Shown one piece after another: positions 21,330-28,674 of a stretch of 42,185 bases of DNA. Positions within the stretch are counted from its first letter, which is position 1; every line of letters begins with the position of its first letter. Below the pieces are notes generated by a model, which saw nothing but the letters and a program-made list of their open reading frames with translations, did no database searches and was not told the DNA's origin. A program made the translations under genes and the position numbers. The stretch comes from a virus, in IMG/VR virus record IMGVR_UViG_3300033141_001004, positions 1 through 42,185 of that record, one strand, 5' to 3'.

Positions 21330-21338
21330 TGGTATAAT
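21330..21338 (+). promoter_or_regulatory. Internal late promoter, extended -10
   Basis: TG-G-TATAAT at 21330-21338 in the context GTGTGGTATAATAAGGATAG, closely matching 12218-12234. No -35 match. It would give a separate head-gene transcript starting with the structured leader. Confidence 0.65.
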
Positions 21339-21375
21339 AAGGATAGAGAACCTTAACAACATAATGCTTGCTGGG

Positions 21376-21553
21376 TGGGAACTTGGCGGTAGGGGTTGGC
21401 TTCCCTGTCTGGTTAATCTACCTAGTTGGGTATCCCAAGACGAATCCCAACCTAGCCCAGTAAGTTAAATAATCTGCACATAAGAGGTCGGGAGCTTGCT
21501 TAACTTATAGGCGTGTGTTTCCCGACCTCGCCTATTTGAAGGGCAAGTTCCCA
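21376..21553 (+). ncRNA. Structured leader upstream of the scaffold gene
   Basis: The 255-base gap 21318-21572 is closed by a 10-pair long-range helix: TGGGAACTTG (21376-21385) with CAAGTTCCCA (21544-21553). Inside are GGTTGG (21394-21399) with CCAACC (21447-21452), TTGGG-TAT-CCCAA (21426-21438), and GAGGTCGGGA (21484-21493) with TCCCGACCTC (21520-21529). ATAGGCG (21507-21513) can instead pair with CGCCTAT (21529-21535), which traps the previous 3' arm, so the two hairpins compete. The scaffold's AAGGAGG follows within 10 bases. An ORF of 34 codons (21364-21468) has no ribosome site. Confidence 0.6.
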
Positions 21554-21572
21554 AAATAAAAAGGAGGAAATC

Positions 21573-22283
21573 ATGGATACAGAGGAGAAGGTTACTGAAG
21601 GTACAGTACCAACAGAACCAACCCCAGAGGAGAAAGTGGCTTCTCTACAGAAAGAACTTGAGGCTAAGGCTCGTGAGGCTGAAATAGCCACTAAAAGGGC
21701 ACAAGGTCTTGAGGGTTCACTAAAGGAAAAGGACAGACTTTTACGAGACCAATCCAGCATCGACTCAAGGTTCGGCAATATTGAGGACACACTCCAAATC
21801 CTCACCTACGCCGTTGGCAAGGGGGGTGATATAGAAGCCCCCGATGGGGAAACCCTTTCAAAACATATAACTAGCTTAAAAAGGGAGAGGGAGCTAAAGG
21901 AGAAAGAATCCAAGAAAATGGCTGAACAGGCTGAATACAATGCCCAAGCCAACGCTGTCTGGGCGGAAGCTCAAACAAATATCACTGACAAGAAAGACTT
22001 AAAAATGATTGAATTACTACTCTTAAATGGTGATATAGCGGGGGCAAAGGAATTGATAGGAAGCCCCAAAGAGGAGGCTAAAGTGGAAACTGAGGCAGAG
22101 ATGAAGGAAAGGTTAGAAAAGGAATTCTTAATAAAACACAATCTTGCAAAACCAGAAACTGCCCAAGCATCAAGCGCAGGCAAGAGGTTCTATACACGGG
22201 CGGAGATAGATAATCCCGATTTCTACGCTAAAAATAGAGAGGACATCTTGGAAGCGACACGGGAGGGCAGAGTCAAAGATTAA
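21573..22283 (+). CDS. Scaffolding protein (236 aa)
   Basis: Guides coat assembly and leaves before or during packaging. Immediately before the coat gene, with acidic, helical, Ala/Lys/Glu-rich sequence: KVASLQKELEAKAREAE and LKRERELKEKESKKMAEQ give strong coiled coils. Disordered acidic N-terminus (EEKVTEGTVPTEPTPEE). AAGGAGG is seven bases before the ATG. Confidence 0.82.
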   Translation: MDTEEKVTEGTVPTEPTPEEKVASLQKELEAKAREAEIATKRAQGLEGSLKEKDRLLRDQSSIDSRFGNIEDTLQILTYAVGKGGDIEAPDGETLSKHITSLKRERELKEKESKKMAEQAEYNAQANAVWAEAQTNITDKKDLKMIELLLLNGDIAGAKELIGSPKEEAKVETEAEMKERLEKEFLIKHNLAKPETAQASSAGKRFYTRAEIDNPDFYAKNREDILEATREGRVKD

Positions 22284-22295
22284 AGGAGAAAAATC

Positions 22296-23153
22296 ATGGC
22301 ATATGACGGTGGAACAGACCCTACCCTAGCAGAACTAATATCTAGGTATTGGGTTCCACAGGTTTATTCACAGGAAGCCTTGGTAGCTACGAAATCACAT
22401 CTCGTATGCGCAAATGCTTTCACGCATCGGTTCAAGAAACAACTCAAGAGGGGGCATACCGTCTATATACCCGTAACGGCTAATGTCTCCACCACTGAGG
22501 TAACGCCTGGCACAGAGCCAACAGCGGCAGACGCCTCTACTACTGGTGTTACAATCGCCATAGACAAGTGGCGTGAGGCTACCGCCAACATTTCCCCGCT
22601 TATGGAAGTTGAGGAACTCGCTGACTACCTCCAAGCTGCCACGGTGGAAATCGCTTACGCATTGGACAAGCACGTTGATACCACAGTCGGGGCGTTATTC
22701 TCAACACTCAACGGGAGTTCGGTTCAGGGTTCGGACGGGCAGACGTTCACAGACGAAATCTTCAGGACGTTAATCCAAGACATGGACGAAAACGATGTCC
22801 CCGATGAAGGCAGGTTCATAATTGGAGACCCGTCAACCAAGAACGATATGCTTGGCATTGATAAGTTCGTCAGGCAAGACTACATCAACGGCTCACCAAC
22901 ATCAAACGGGAGATTCGGGCAACTGTATAATGCAACCGTCTACATCACCAATAACCTGACGGCTGCGTCAACGGGTAACTACGGTGTCTATGCCCACCCA
23001 GACGCAATCGGTGTTGTTATCCAGATGGGGCCGAACATGAAATACCATGACCTTAGCTGGAAGTTCAAGCATCAGATTACAGGCGATATTGCCTATGGTG
23101 CTGCCGAACTCAGAGACGGCTTCGGTGAGGCGTTTTACACGAGGTCTAGCTAG
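22296..23153 (+). CDS. Major capsid protein (285 aa)
   Basis: HK97-fold coat expected. Key traits: AYDGGTDPTLAELISRYW start, KRGHTVYIPV, a T/A/E-rich strand, DKHVDTTVGALFSTLNG, and FIIGDPSTKNDMLGIDKFV, which recall the N4-gp56/P22-like coat families. Length fits (280-320). It follows the scaffold by 12 bases with a strong AAAGGAG site. Confidence 0.88.
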   Translation: MAYDGGTDPTLAELISRYWVPQVYSQEALVATKSHLVCANAFTHRFKKQLKRGHTVYIPVTANVSTTEVTPGTEPTAADASTTGVTIAIDKWREATANISPLMEVEELADYLQAATVEIAYALDKHVDTTVGALFSTLNGSSVQGSDGQTFTDEIFRTLIQDMDENDVPDEGRFIIGDPSTKNDMLGIDKFVRQDYINGSPTSNGRFGQLYNATVYITNNLTAASTGNYGVYAHPDAIGVVIQMGPNMKYHDLSWKFKHQITGDIAYGAAELRDGFGEAFYTRSS

Positions 23154-23386
23154 TGCCCATATATCAATATAGGTGCGAGGGGTGTGGTAAAACCATTGAT
23201 TTGGTGCAACTGGGGAATTCAAAAAGCCCTATATGTTGCAGTATACCGATGAGAAGGTTATTCTCTCCCCCCGCACTTATAAAGATTAAAGGGCAACCCT
23301 TGCCCGCCAGAAGGAAGTGGATGGACAACTGGACGCCAGACTCACCCAAGTTCTCCACGGGTTCATATCATGGGGCGAGGTATTAA
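23153..23386 (+). CDS. FmdB-type zinc ribbon protein (77 aa)
   Basis: MPIYQYRCEGCGK (C8, C11) and CC at 28-29 followed by MRRLFSPPAL match the FmdB regulatory family (MP-x-Y-E-Y-x-C-x-x-C). GTG start inside the coat stop (TAGTG). The C-terminus is longer than the FmdB core and positively charged (PARRKWMDNW). FmdB genes lie near metabolism operons in bacteria, so its place directly after the coat gene is odd; it may be a virion or assembly component. Confidence 0.82.
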   Translation: MPIYQYRCEGCGKTIDLVQLGNSKSPICCSIPMRRLFSPPALIKIKGQPLPARRKWMDNWTPDSPKFSTGSYHGARY

Positions 23387-23418
23387 ACTCGCAGGTGAAT
23401 TGCCGTTCTCAAGCGAGT
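23387..23418 (+). other. Hairpin between FmdB-like and surface-protein genes
   Basis: ACTCGC (23387-23392) pairs with GCGAGT (23413-23418), 20-base loop. No T-tract follows. It may protect or separate mRNA segments. Confidence 0.35.
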
Positions 23419-23445
23419 ATAAAAAAATAGACAGGAGGAAAAAAT

Positions 23446-24207
23446 ATGTCTCAACAAGTATTCGTATCCGACAGAGTTGAGTTTCAGGGGAAGGCTCTGC
23501 ACAATGGTAATATAACTGGCCCCTTAATCACGAAACTCAAAATATTCGACTGCGGGTTTAGTGCCGATGCGTCTGAATCCGACTGGGTTTCCACTACGGG
23601 TTCTAATGGTTTAACTCTTTCTCACTCAGCTACAGATGGTGGGGTAACACTAATGACACTCGGCTCTACCAATGATGACTGTGGAGAGTTTTATCATACG
23701 GCTCAGTGGAGTGCCGCATCAAACTGTGGTGCGTTATTCAAGGCATACATAGGCACGGTAACTAATGTGTGTGCCTGCTTCGGGTTTGTAGATGCCTACG
23801 AGAACACAAACGACCATGTAGCTATGGAGATGAATGGGGCGGCTGCATACGCCGCCGCTAACACGAAGGACTACGCAGGTATGTGCTTCGATACTGATGC
23901 GACAACCGATGTGTGGTATTGCATGGCATCGGAAAACGGCACGGAGGCTACCCCAGTTGCGGCTATCGGGTCTCTTACGCCAACAGCGGAGGAATTCTTC
24001 TACATTGTCGTCCAGACAAACACAAATGGCGATGTGGACTACTACTACGGCAGTAATATCGACAACCTCAAGTTTGTAGGTCATCAAGAGGGAGCCATTG
24101 CTTCCGCCTCAACAGACCTGCTCACCCCGTATGTTGGTTTCATAACCAGAACAACTGCCGCAAACACTATCTACATCTCACGGATAATAACATGGCAAGA
24201 CAATTAA
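23446..24207 (+). CDS. Beta-rich head or surface protein (253 aa)
   Basis: A long beta-sandwich-like sequence with alternating Asp, Gly, Thr and aromatics (WVSTTGSNGLTLSHSATDGG, FFYIVVQTNTNGDVDYYY, TPYVGFITRTT), similar to jelly-roll or LamG-like domains. AGGAGG before ATG. Position after the coat gene suggests a decoration or fibre protein. No enzyme site. Confidence 0.6.
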   Translation: MSQQVFVSDRVEFQGKALHNGNITGPLITKLKIFDCGFSADASESDWVSTTGSNGLTLSHSATDGGVTLMTLGSTNDDCGEFYHTAQWSAASNCGALFKAYIGTVTNVCACFGFVDAYENTNDHVAMEMNGAAAYAAANTKDYAGMCFDTDATTDVWYCMASENGTEATPVAAIGSLTPTAEEFFYIVVQTNTNGDVDYYYGSNIDNLKFVGHQEGAIASASTDLLTPYVGFITRTTAANTIYISRIITWQDN

Positions 24208-24216
24208 GGAGGGGAT

Positions 24217-24615
24217 ATGAACAGATTGCTTGTATTTCATCTTCACGGTCATGCGGGTAACGGAACTCGTTTATCTCCCTCCGCCTACTACTTGGAAGCC
24301 GACTACTCAAAAGTGGCGGTGAGAATCTACGCTGAAACCGCCCCCGACACTGATGCCAAATTTGATATATTTACAGATGGCGTTAGTATCTTCACGGAGG
24401 ACACAGGGCAAACCCTGAATAAAACGACAGGTGAAATAAGTTCCTGGAGTTTGGGTAGCACGGTAATTCTTCCAGCGGGCTCTAATTCTGAGGAGGATGC
24501 TGAAAACTTCAACGATAATGAGTTGACAGCAGGTTCATGGATATATTGTGAGGCTGCCGACACTGGTAATGGTAGAGACTTCACGGTAATCCTTGAGTTG
24601 GAGCCAAGCGAATAA
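24217..24615 (+). CDS. Small beta-rich virion protein (132 aa)
   Basis: The middle has LEADYSKVAVRIYAETAPD, DIFTDGVSIFTED and LNKTTGEI, an immunoglobulin-like or decoration-like pattern. The C-terminus ends FTVILELEPSE. Presumed capsid decoration or head-fibre subunit based on location; family unknown. Confidence 0.55.
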   Translation: MNRLLVFHLHGHAGNGTRLSPSAYYLEADYSKVAVRIYAETAPDTDAKFDIFTDGVSIFTEDTGQTLNKTTGEISSWSLGSTVILPAGSNSEEDAENFNDNELTAGSWIYCEAADTGNGRDFTVILELEPSE

Positions 24616-24666
24616 GTCTTTGGTAGCAGACTATAAGGAACTACTAATAAAAAATAGGAGAAACTA

Positions 24667-25359
24667 ATGTCAAAACCAAATCTACTGGCAGCACAGGTAG
24701 ACCCCACAGCCATCTCTAAAAATGGGGATGGTAGAATTCAAGGAACAATGCAGGGGGCAATCTACACGGGAGACTGGATTGAACAGGCTATCCGAGCGGG
24801 TTACGGATGGTCAGTCACGGTCGGCACACTGAATACTGGTGGAAGTGGAATGGGACTGATTACTGGTGGGGGTGCAGGCACCTGTATTGACCAAGACCAG
24901 CCTGAATTGGCAATCGGTCTTGGTTCAGGGTTACTTGTCCCGATAAGGATAGGCGTTACTACCCACAGTGATATTGATGCCGCAGACGATGATGCTGACA
25001 TTCTAATCACCGTAGATACGGCAGCCAACGGTATGGCCTCAGCACCTACTGGAACCCTAGAAACACCAGCGAATATGCTGGATGGTGCTGGTGGGTCATG
25101 TTCGGCTGTTGTATACAGTGCAATCACAGCCGACATCACCGACCCGACTGTTAGCCAAATCCTTGACTACTCCAACAGACACTCTGATGGTTCAAACGTA
25201 GACTCACATGAGCTTAAGTTAGTCTATGAGCCGCTGCGCCCAAAGAGGTTTGCAGGCCCTTGCACCATCTATGTGTATTGGGGAGGTGTAGCGGCTTGCA
25301 CAGGTCTCTGTGTGGCAGACTTCCTCGTTCTACCAACCAGTTGGATGCCCACTAGCTAA
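24667..25359 (+). CDS. Virion structural protein, Gly/Ala/Asp-rich (230 aa)
   Basis: Contains GTMQGAIYTGDWIEQAIRAGY, GMGLITGGGAG and a strand-rich C-terminal half (SHELKLVYEPL, GPCTIYVYWGG). Common in head regions of uncultured phages; proposed decoration or minor capsid protein. Start ATG follows AGGAG. Confidence 0.55.
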   Translation: MSKPNLLAAQVDPTAISKNGDGRIQGTMQGAIYTGDWIEQAIRAGYGWSVTVGTLNTGGSGMGLITGGGAGTCIDQDQPELAIGLGSGLLVPIRIGVTTHSDIDAADDDADILITVDTAANGMASAPTGTLETPANMLDGAGGSCSAVVYSAITADITDPTVSQILDYSNRHSDGSNVDSHELKLVYEPLRPKRFAGPCTIYVYWGGVAACTGLCVADFLVLPTSWMPTS

Positions 25360-25370
25360 AAGAAAGGTGA

Positions 25371-25394
25371 GGGGGAGGGTTAATTCTCTCCCCC
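25371..25394 (+). other. Strong hairpin just before the 25406 gene
   Basis: GGGGGAG (25371-25377) pairs with CTCCCCC (25388-25394), 10-base loop. It ends 11 bases before the ATG and hides the only G-rich ribosome site, so it may repress that gene. No T-run. Confidence 0.5.
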
Positions 25395-25405
25395 CATCCG
25401 TTAAA

Positions 25406-25960
25406 ATGACCACTGCGAAAGATGTGCTTAAACAGTTAAGACCACACCTCGAAACGAACACGGTTGCCAACGACATCAACCGTAAAAGGCGAGGGTATTT
25501 TATCAAGTTGAAAGTCCCCCTGTTAAATGCGTTTCGTAAGGTTGGGCAGGGGTGTAATGGACTTTGGTTGTTCCTTGCGTTAATTCAAATAGCATGGTTG
25601 GCAAGGAAATTCCCCGAACCCACAAGAGATAGAGTGCGCAAGATAAACTCTCATGCACTAATGGACATTTTTGACGAGTATGTTAAGTATGAAAAGGACG
25701 GGCGTATTAGAGCTGTGGTATCGGCGTTCAGGCGTTTAATTATCGGGATGATTGAACACAGCTCACCGTACACTCAAAGGGTTAATTGGTTCGCCGAGAG
25801 GTTGGGGGAGAAGATTCTTAACGGAGACTGGAAACCCGACCACCCGTGGAACCCCGCCCAAGCATGGGATGAGCCAAGCGTTCTAATCGCACAGGATAGA
25901 AGAAACAGGGAAATCATAGAGAAATTCAACAGATGTAAAGAAATACTAAATAAAGCATAG
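25406..25960 (+). CDS. Helical hypothetical protein in the structural operon (184 aa)
   Basis: ATG at 25406; the frame extends up to 25310, but through the preceding gene and hairpin. An all-helical, basic and Trp-containing protein (GLWLFLALIQIAWLARKFPE, RLGEKILNGDWKPDHPW), unlike its beta-rich neighbours. It may be a morphogenesis factor rather than a virion part. No family recognised. Confidence 0.65.
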   Translation: MTTAKDVLKQLRPHLETNTVANDINRKRRGYFIKLKVPLLNAFRKVGQGCNGLWLFLALIQIAWLARKFPEPTRDRVRKINSHALMDIFDEYVKYEKDGRIRAVVSAFRRLIIGMIEHSSPYTQRVNWFAERLGEKILNGDWKPDHPWNPAQAWDEPSVLIAQDRRNREIIEKFNRCKEILNKA

Positions 25961-26019
25961 CCTTCCTCAGCGATAAAAGTGCGACCTGGGAAGCTGATGA
26001 GTAGGTCAAGGAGGGAAAC

Positions 26020-26562
26020 ATGGCACGAGAAGTAGCCACCAAAATCCGCACCATTTACACGACAAAGGCATTAGACGCCTCAATAGGGGCATACGCCGCA
26101 GAAGATGTCCTTTCCAACAGTGATTGCACCACAGCGGGGGTTGCAACGGTATGGACATTTTCAAATGTGGTTGACACCAATGGCAAGGGCGGTTATATCA
26201 CCAAGGCAATGGTTGTCAGCGAGTCAGAGGACATCACCCCAAGACTAACGCTGTTCCTTTTCAATAGCAGTTCGTTAAGTTGCAACCTCATAGACAACTC
26301 TGCGTCCACTGCCCCCAATCACGCAGATTTGGCAGAGTTCATCGGGGCAATAGAATTCCCCGCCATGATAGATGCGGGGGATGACTCTTATACAATCGCC
26401 ACCCCATCAACTTACGGGAATCTACCGTTAGCGTTTCAGTGTGCGGTTGACGACAACGACATCTACGGTATTTTAATCACAAGGGACGCCTTTACCCAGA
26501 CTGCCACAGATGACATGACGGTCTTTTTAACCATAGAAGAATCTATTGTCGGCGGGAGATAA
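26020..26562 (+). CDS. Beta-rich structural protein (180 aa)
   Basis: MAREVATKIRTIYTTKALDASIGAY start, strand pairs with Asn/Asp turns (ITKAMVVSESEDITPRLTLF, DDDSYTIA-like), and a final DDMTVFLTIEES. I recognise this shape from phage virion proteins near the adaptor, but have no function. GGAGGG precedes the ATG. Confidence 0.6.
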   Translation: MAREVATKIRTIYTTKALDASIGAYAAEDVLSNSDCTTAGVATVWTFSNVVDTNGKGGYITKAMVVSESEDITPRLTLFLFNSSSLSCNLIDNSASTAPNHADLAEFIGAIEFPAMIDAGDDSYTIATPSTYGNLPLAFQCAVDDNDIYGILITRDAFTQTATDDMTVFLTIEESIVGGR

Positions 26563-27603
26563 GTGAATAGTGCGTCTTTTGTCAAGGGGAAGCCCCGTAT
26601 CTCCTCAATGCCCTACACCCATGATATAGCCGAAGGGAACATATCGGGGCATAAACCATTAAGGGTGATAGGCTCTAACATTGATGTGGATGCTGCCATT
26701 GAGGATTTGTGGTCTATCGGGGGTTCGTATGTATTCCCTACCGCAGCAATGGGTATGGAAGTGGTTTCAAGCGAGGCGCAGGACGCAGGCGTTGTTATAA
26801 AGTCAGGCACGTCAGATAGTATCACTTCAGTTGAGGGAACAGACAATGCTTGGATTATGACATTGACCGATGCTGATGTTAATTTCACGGACGCAACTGC
26901 CGTAGTACAGGGTGATGCGGTATTGTTTGACGGCGATTGCATAAAAGGGCAAGTCCAGACCGTAGCAGCCCATGTCTTAACTGTAAGGATTTGGGCAACT
27001 GAGGCGGCAACATCAGTTCAAGCCTATCGGGTTGAAGACCACTCTGCTGGGGGCACTGGTGTCCGTGTCGTTCAAATCCATTACCTTGATGCCGACTACG
27101 CTGAGAAGTGCGAATTTGTAGTAATGAATGGCGCAACTCCTGTAGCCACAACCGCTACCGATATACTGAGAGTTAATAGTCTGCACTCTGTAAAAGACGG
27201 CTCAGGGATGGTGGCTGCTGGCAGGATTGATTTAAGGCATTTAGATGATACCCCCATATATAGAAGTATTCCAGCGGGGTTGAATACAGATGAGGATTGT
27301 ATATGGACTGTGCCTACGGGTAAAACCGCTTATATTACACTATGGCAAGCAGCAGGTGGAAATAAGACGGCTGGGAGACCAGTTAGGTTTTGGCTGAGAA
27401 TGACGTGCGACCATCATCCAGACTATACTGGTAATAAACCCCACACCAAAGACCTTACAATAGTACAAGACGGGATGGAACCTATGCCGAAATCGTGTCC
27501 CATTAAAGCCCCTGCGAGAACTGACATTAAAATAAGTACCAGTTGCGCTGAAACCAATGCAATTACGGCTGGACTGTTTGAAGGTTGGTATGAGAACGCT
27601 TAA
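26563..27603 (+). CDS. Surface or tail-associated protein (346 aa)
   Basis: GTG start in overlap with the preceding TAA. Sequence alternates beta strands, with HSVKDGSGMVAAGRIDLRHL and WTVPTGKTAYITLWQAAGGN, which recall phage fibre or baseplate-like domains, and a Pro/Lys-rich C-terminus. Receptor or head-fibre role inferred from context only. Confidence 0.55.
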   Translation: MNSASFVKGKPRISSMPYTHDIAEGNISGHKPLRVIGSNIDVDAAIEDLWSIGGSYVFPTAAMGMEVVSSEAQDAGVVIKSGTSDSITSVEGTDNAWIMTLTDADVNFTDATAVVQGDAVLFDGDCIKGQVQTVAAHVLTVRIWATEAATSVQAYRVEDHSAGGTGVRVVQIHYLDADYAEKCEFVVMNGATPVATTATDILRVNSLHSVKDGSGMVAAGRIDLRHLDDTPIYRSIPAGLNTDEDCIWTVPTGKTAYITLWQAAGGNKTAGRPVRFWLRMTCDHHPDYTGNKPHTKDLTIVQDGMEPMPKSCPIKAPARTDIKISTSCAETNAITAGLFEGWYENA

Positions 27604-27754
27604 ACTTTGTCCAGTAATACACAGTTGGGGAAGAAAGAAACAGTGGAATGGTATTCAGACCAAGAAGTGCCGTAATTGCGGTGCGTTAAAAGAAGAAAAT
27701 AGGGTTATAGATAGAATAAAATTACTAATTACTAAAATGAGGAACTTAAGATGA
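27590..27754 (+). CDS. Small zinc-finger-like protein (54 aa)
   Basis: Chosen ATG lies 14 bases before the end of the upstream gene, with AAGGTTGG ahead. Cys at 7, 28 and 31 with His11 (LCPVIHSWGRKKQW, CRNCGAL) could make a CHCC site. Basic. Overlaps the next start by 4 bases. Confidence 0.6.
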   Translation: MRTLKLCPVIHSWGRKKQWNGIQTKKCRNCGALKEENRVIDRIKLLITKMRNLR

Positions 27755-28443
27755 TTTCGCCAGCCTTAAGATACCCCAAAAGCCTCTGGTCGTACAACCC
27801 CCTCCCAACAGGGTGTGTTCTATATTTACCATTATGGCATCCTAACTTACATGGCCCTGTGTTTAAGTCTATTGATGGATACGGGCATACCTGTACTAGA
27901 ACTGGTGGGGTTATGGATGGGAGTGGGTTTACGGCAGATGGCGATGATTATATCAATGTTGCTGGCCCATCTACTTCATTAGACCCATTCACATTAATTG
28001 TTTGGGCTAAGGAAACCACTCAAGACAGGAACACTAGATTTGTAATGATTAATACCGAGCATGGTGATGGGACGAAGCAGGGAATGGGGATTGCAAGTAA
28101 CGCAGCCAATAATTACCTGATGGTGATTTATGAGGGTGTTGCATTTGGTAATGGGACAACTGTAGCCTCAAATAATACTTGGTATTTCCTATCAATGACT
28201 CGTAACGGAAATGTAAGCAATCTATACCTAAATGATGGGGCTGGTGTAATATCCACTTTAGATGCCGCCCCCGAAGACGGGGGGGGGGAGACACGAATAG
28301 GCATAGGCATTGACCCTAGTGGGGATTATGACCCCCACAGTGGACTTATAGGCTCAGTGAATGAAGTGTGGGTTTACAATCGCATTTTGACCTCATCCGA
28401 AATAAAGCACATCTACTATTCTACGAAAGGACGGTGCGTATGA
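27751..28443 (+). CDS. LamG/concanavalin-like carbohydrate-binding protein (230 aa)
   Basis: GCVLYLPLWHPNL, DPFTLIVWAKETTQ, WYFLSMTRNGNVSNLYLNDG and EVWVYNRILTSSEIKHIYY are the standard strands of a Laminin-G-3/ConA-like lectin domain, filling most of the protein. Likely binds host glycans as a receptor-binding or decoration protein. A run of ten G (28279-28288) encodes DGGGE in it and could change length. Confidence 0.85.
   Translation: MISPALRYPKSLWSYNPLPTGCVLYLPLWHPNLHGPVFKSIDGYGHTCTRTGGVMDGSGFTADGDDYINVAGPSTSLDPFTLIVWAKETTQDRNTRFVMINTEHGDGTKQGMGIASNAANNYLMVIYEGVAFGNGTTVASNNTWYFLSMTRNGNVSNLYLNDGAGVISTLDAAPEDGGGETRIGIGIDPSGDYDPHSGLIGSVNEVWVYNRILTSSEIKHIYYSTKGRCV
28279..28288 (+). repeat. 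Homopolymer G10 inside the lectin gene
   Basis: Ten G in a row coding GAC GGG GGG GGG GAG. It is by far the longest G-run seen in the window. Gain or loss of one G would truncate the protein before its last strands. Confidence 0.9.
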
Positions 28444-28670
28444 AATACAGAGTAAAAATAGACGAGAGCTTTGATAAAGAAGCAGACGCAAGGAGTCTTA
28501 TGGACTTCGCCCGTAATTTAATGTCTAAAGCATCAAGTATAAATGAGGGTTTAGCGAATGAGGAAATCGGTTATGTAGACATCCATCTCTGCGGGCATGA
28601 TGAGGGGAAGCCATGTGTGAAGTTGGAGAGGGAAGAACTTAGAGAGAAGAAGATAATGACTGTGAGGTAA
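28440..28670 (+). CDS. Hypothetical protein (76 aa)
   Basis: ATG at 28440 overlaps the preceding TGA (ATGA); the frame is open further up inside the lectin gene. Helix (SLMDFARNLMSKASSI) followed by a strand with DIHLCGHDEGKPCVKL. No known family; might assist tail assembly. Confidence 0.68.
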   Translation: MKYRVKIDESFDKEADARSLMDFARNLMSKASSINEGLANEEIGYVDIHLCGHDEGKPCVKLEREELREKKIMTVR

Positions 28671-28674
28671 TAAA

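Noticed and set aside
21364-21468. 34-codon ORF MLAGWELGGRGW... in the scaffold leader
   Set aside because: No ribosome site, and its sequence is occupied by strong base pairing; more likely RNA structure.
21484-21535. H-type pseudoknot from the two competing stems
   Set aside because: No linker between the 3' arms, so the 10-pair stem cannot be bridged; better read as mutually exclusive hairpins.
25940-26022. Hammerhead-ribozyme-like CTGATGAG ... GAAAC
   Set aside because: The stem II closing pair fails and GAAAC coincides with the ribosome site and start of the 26020 gene; no coherent three-stem fold.
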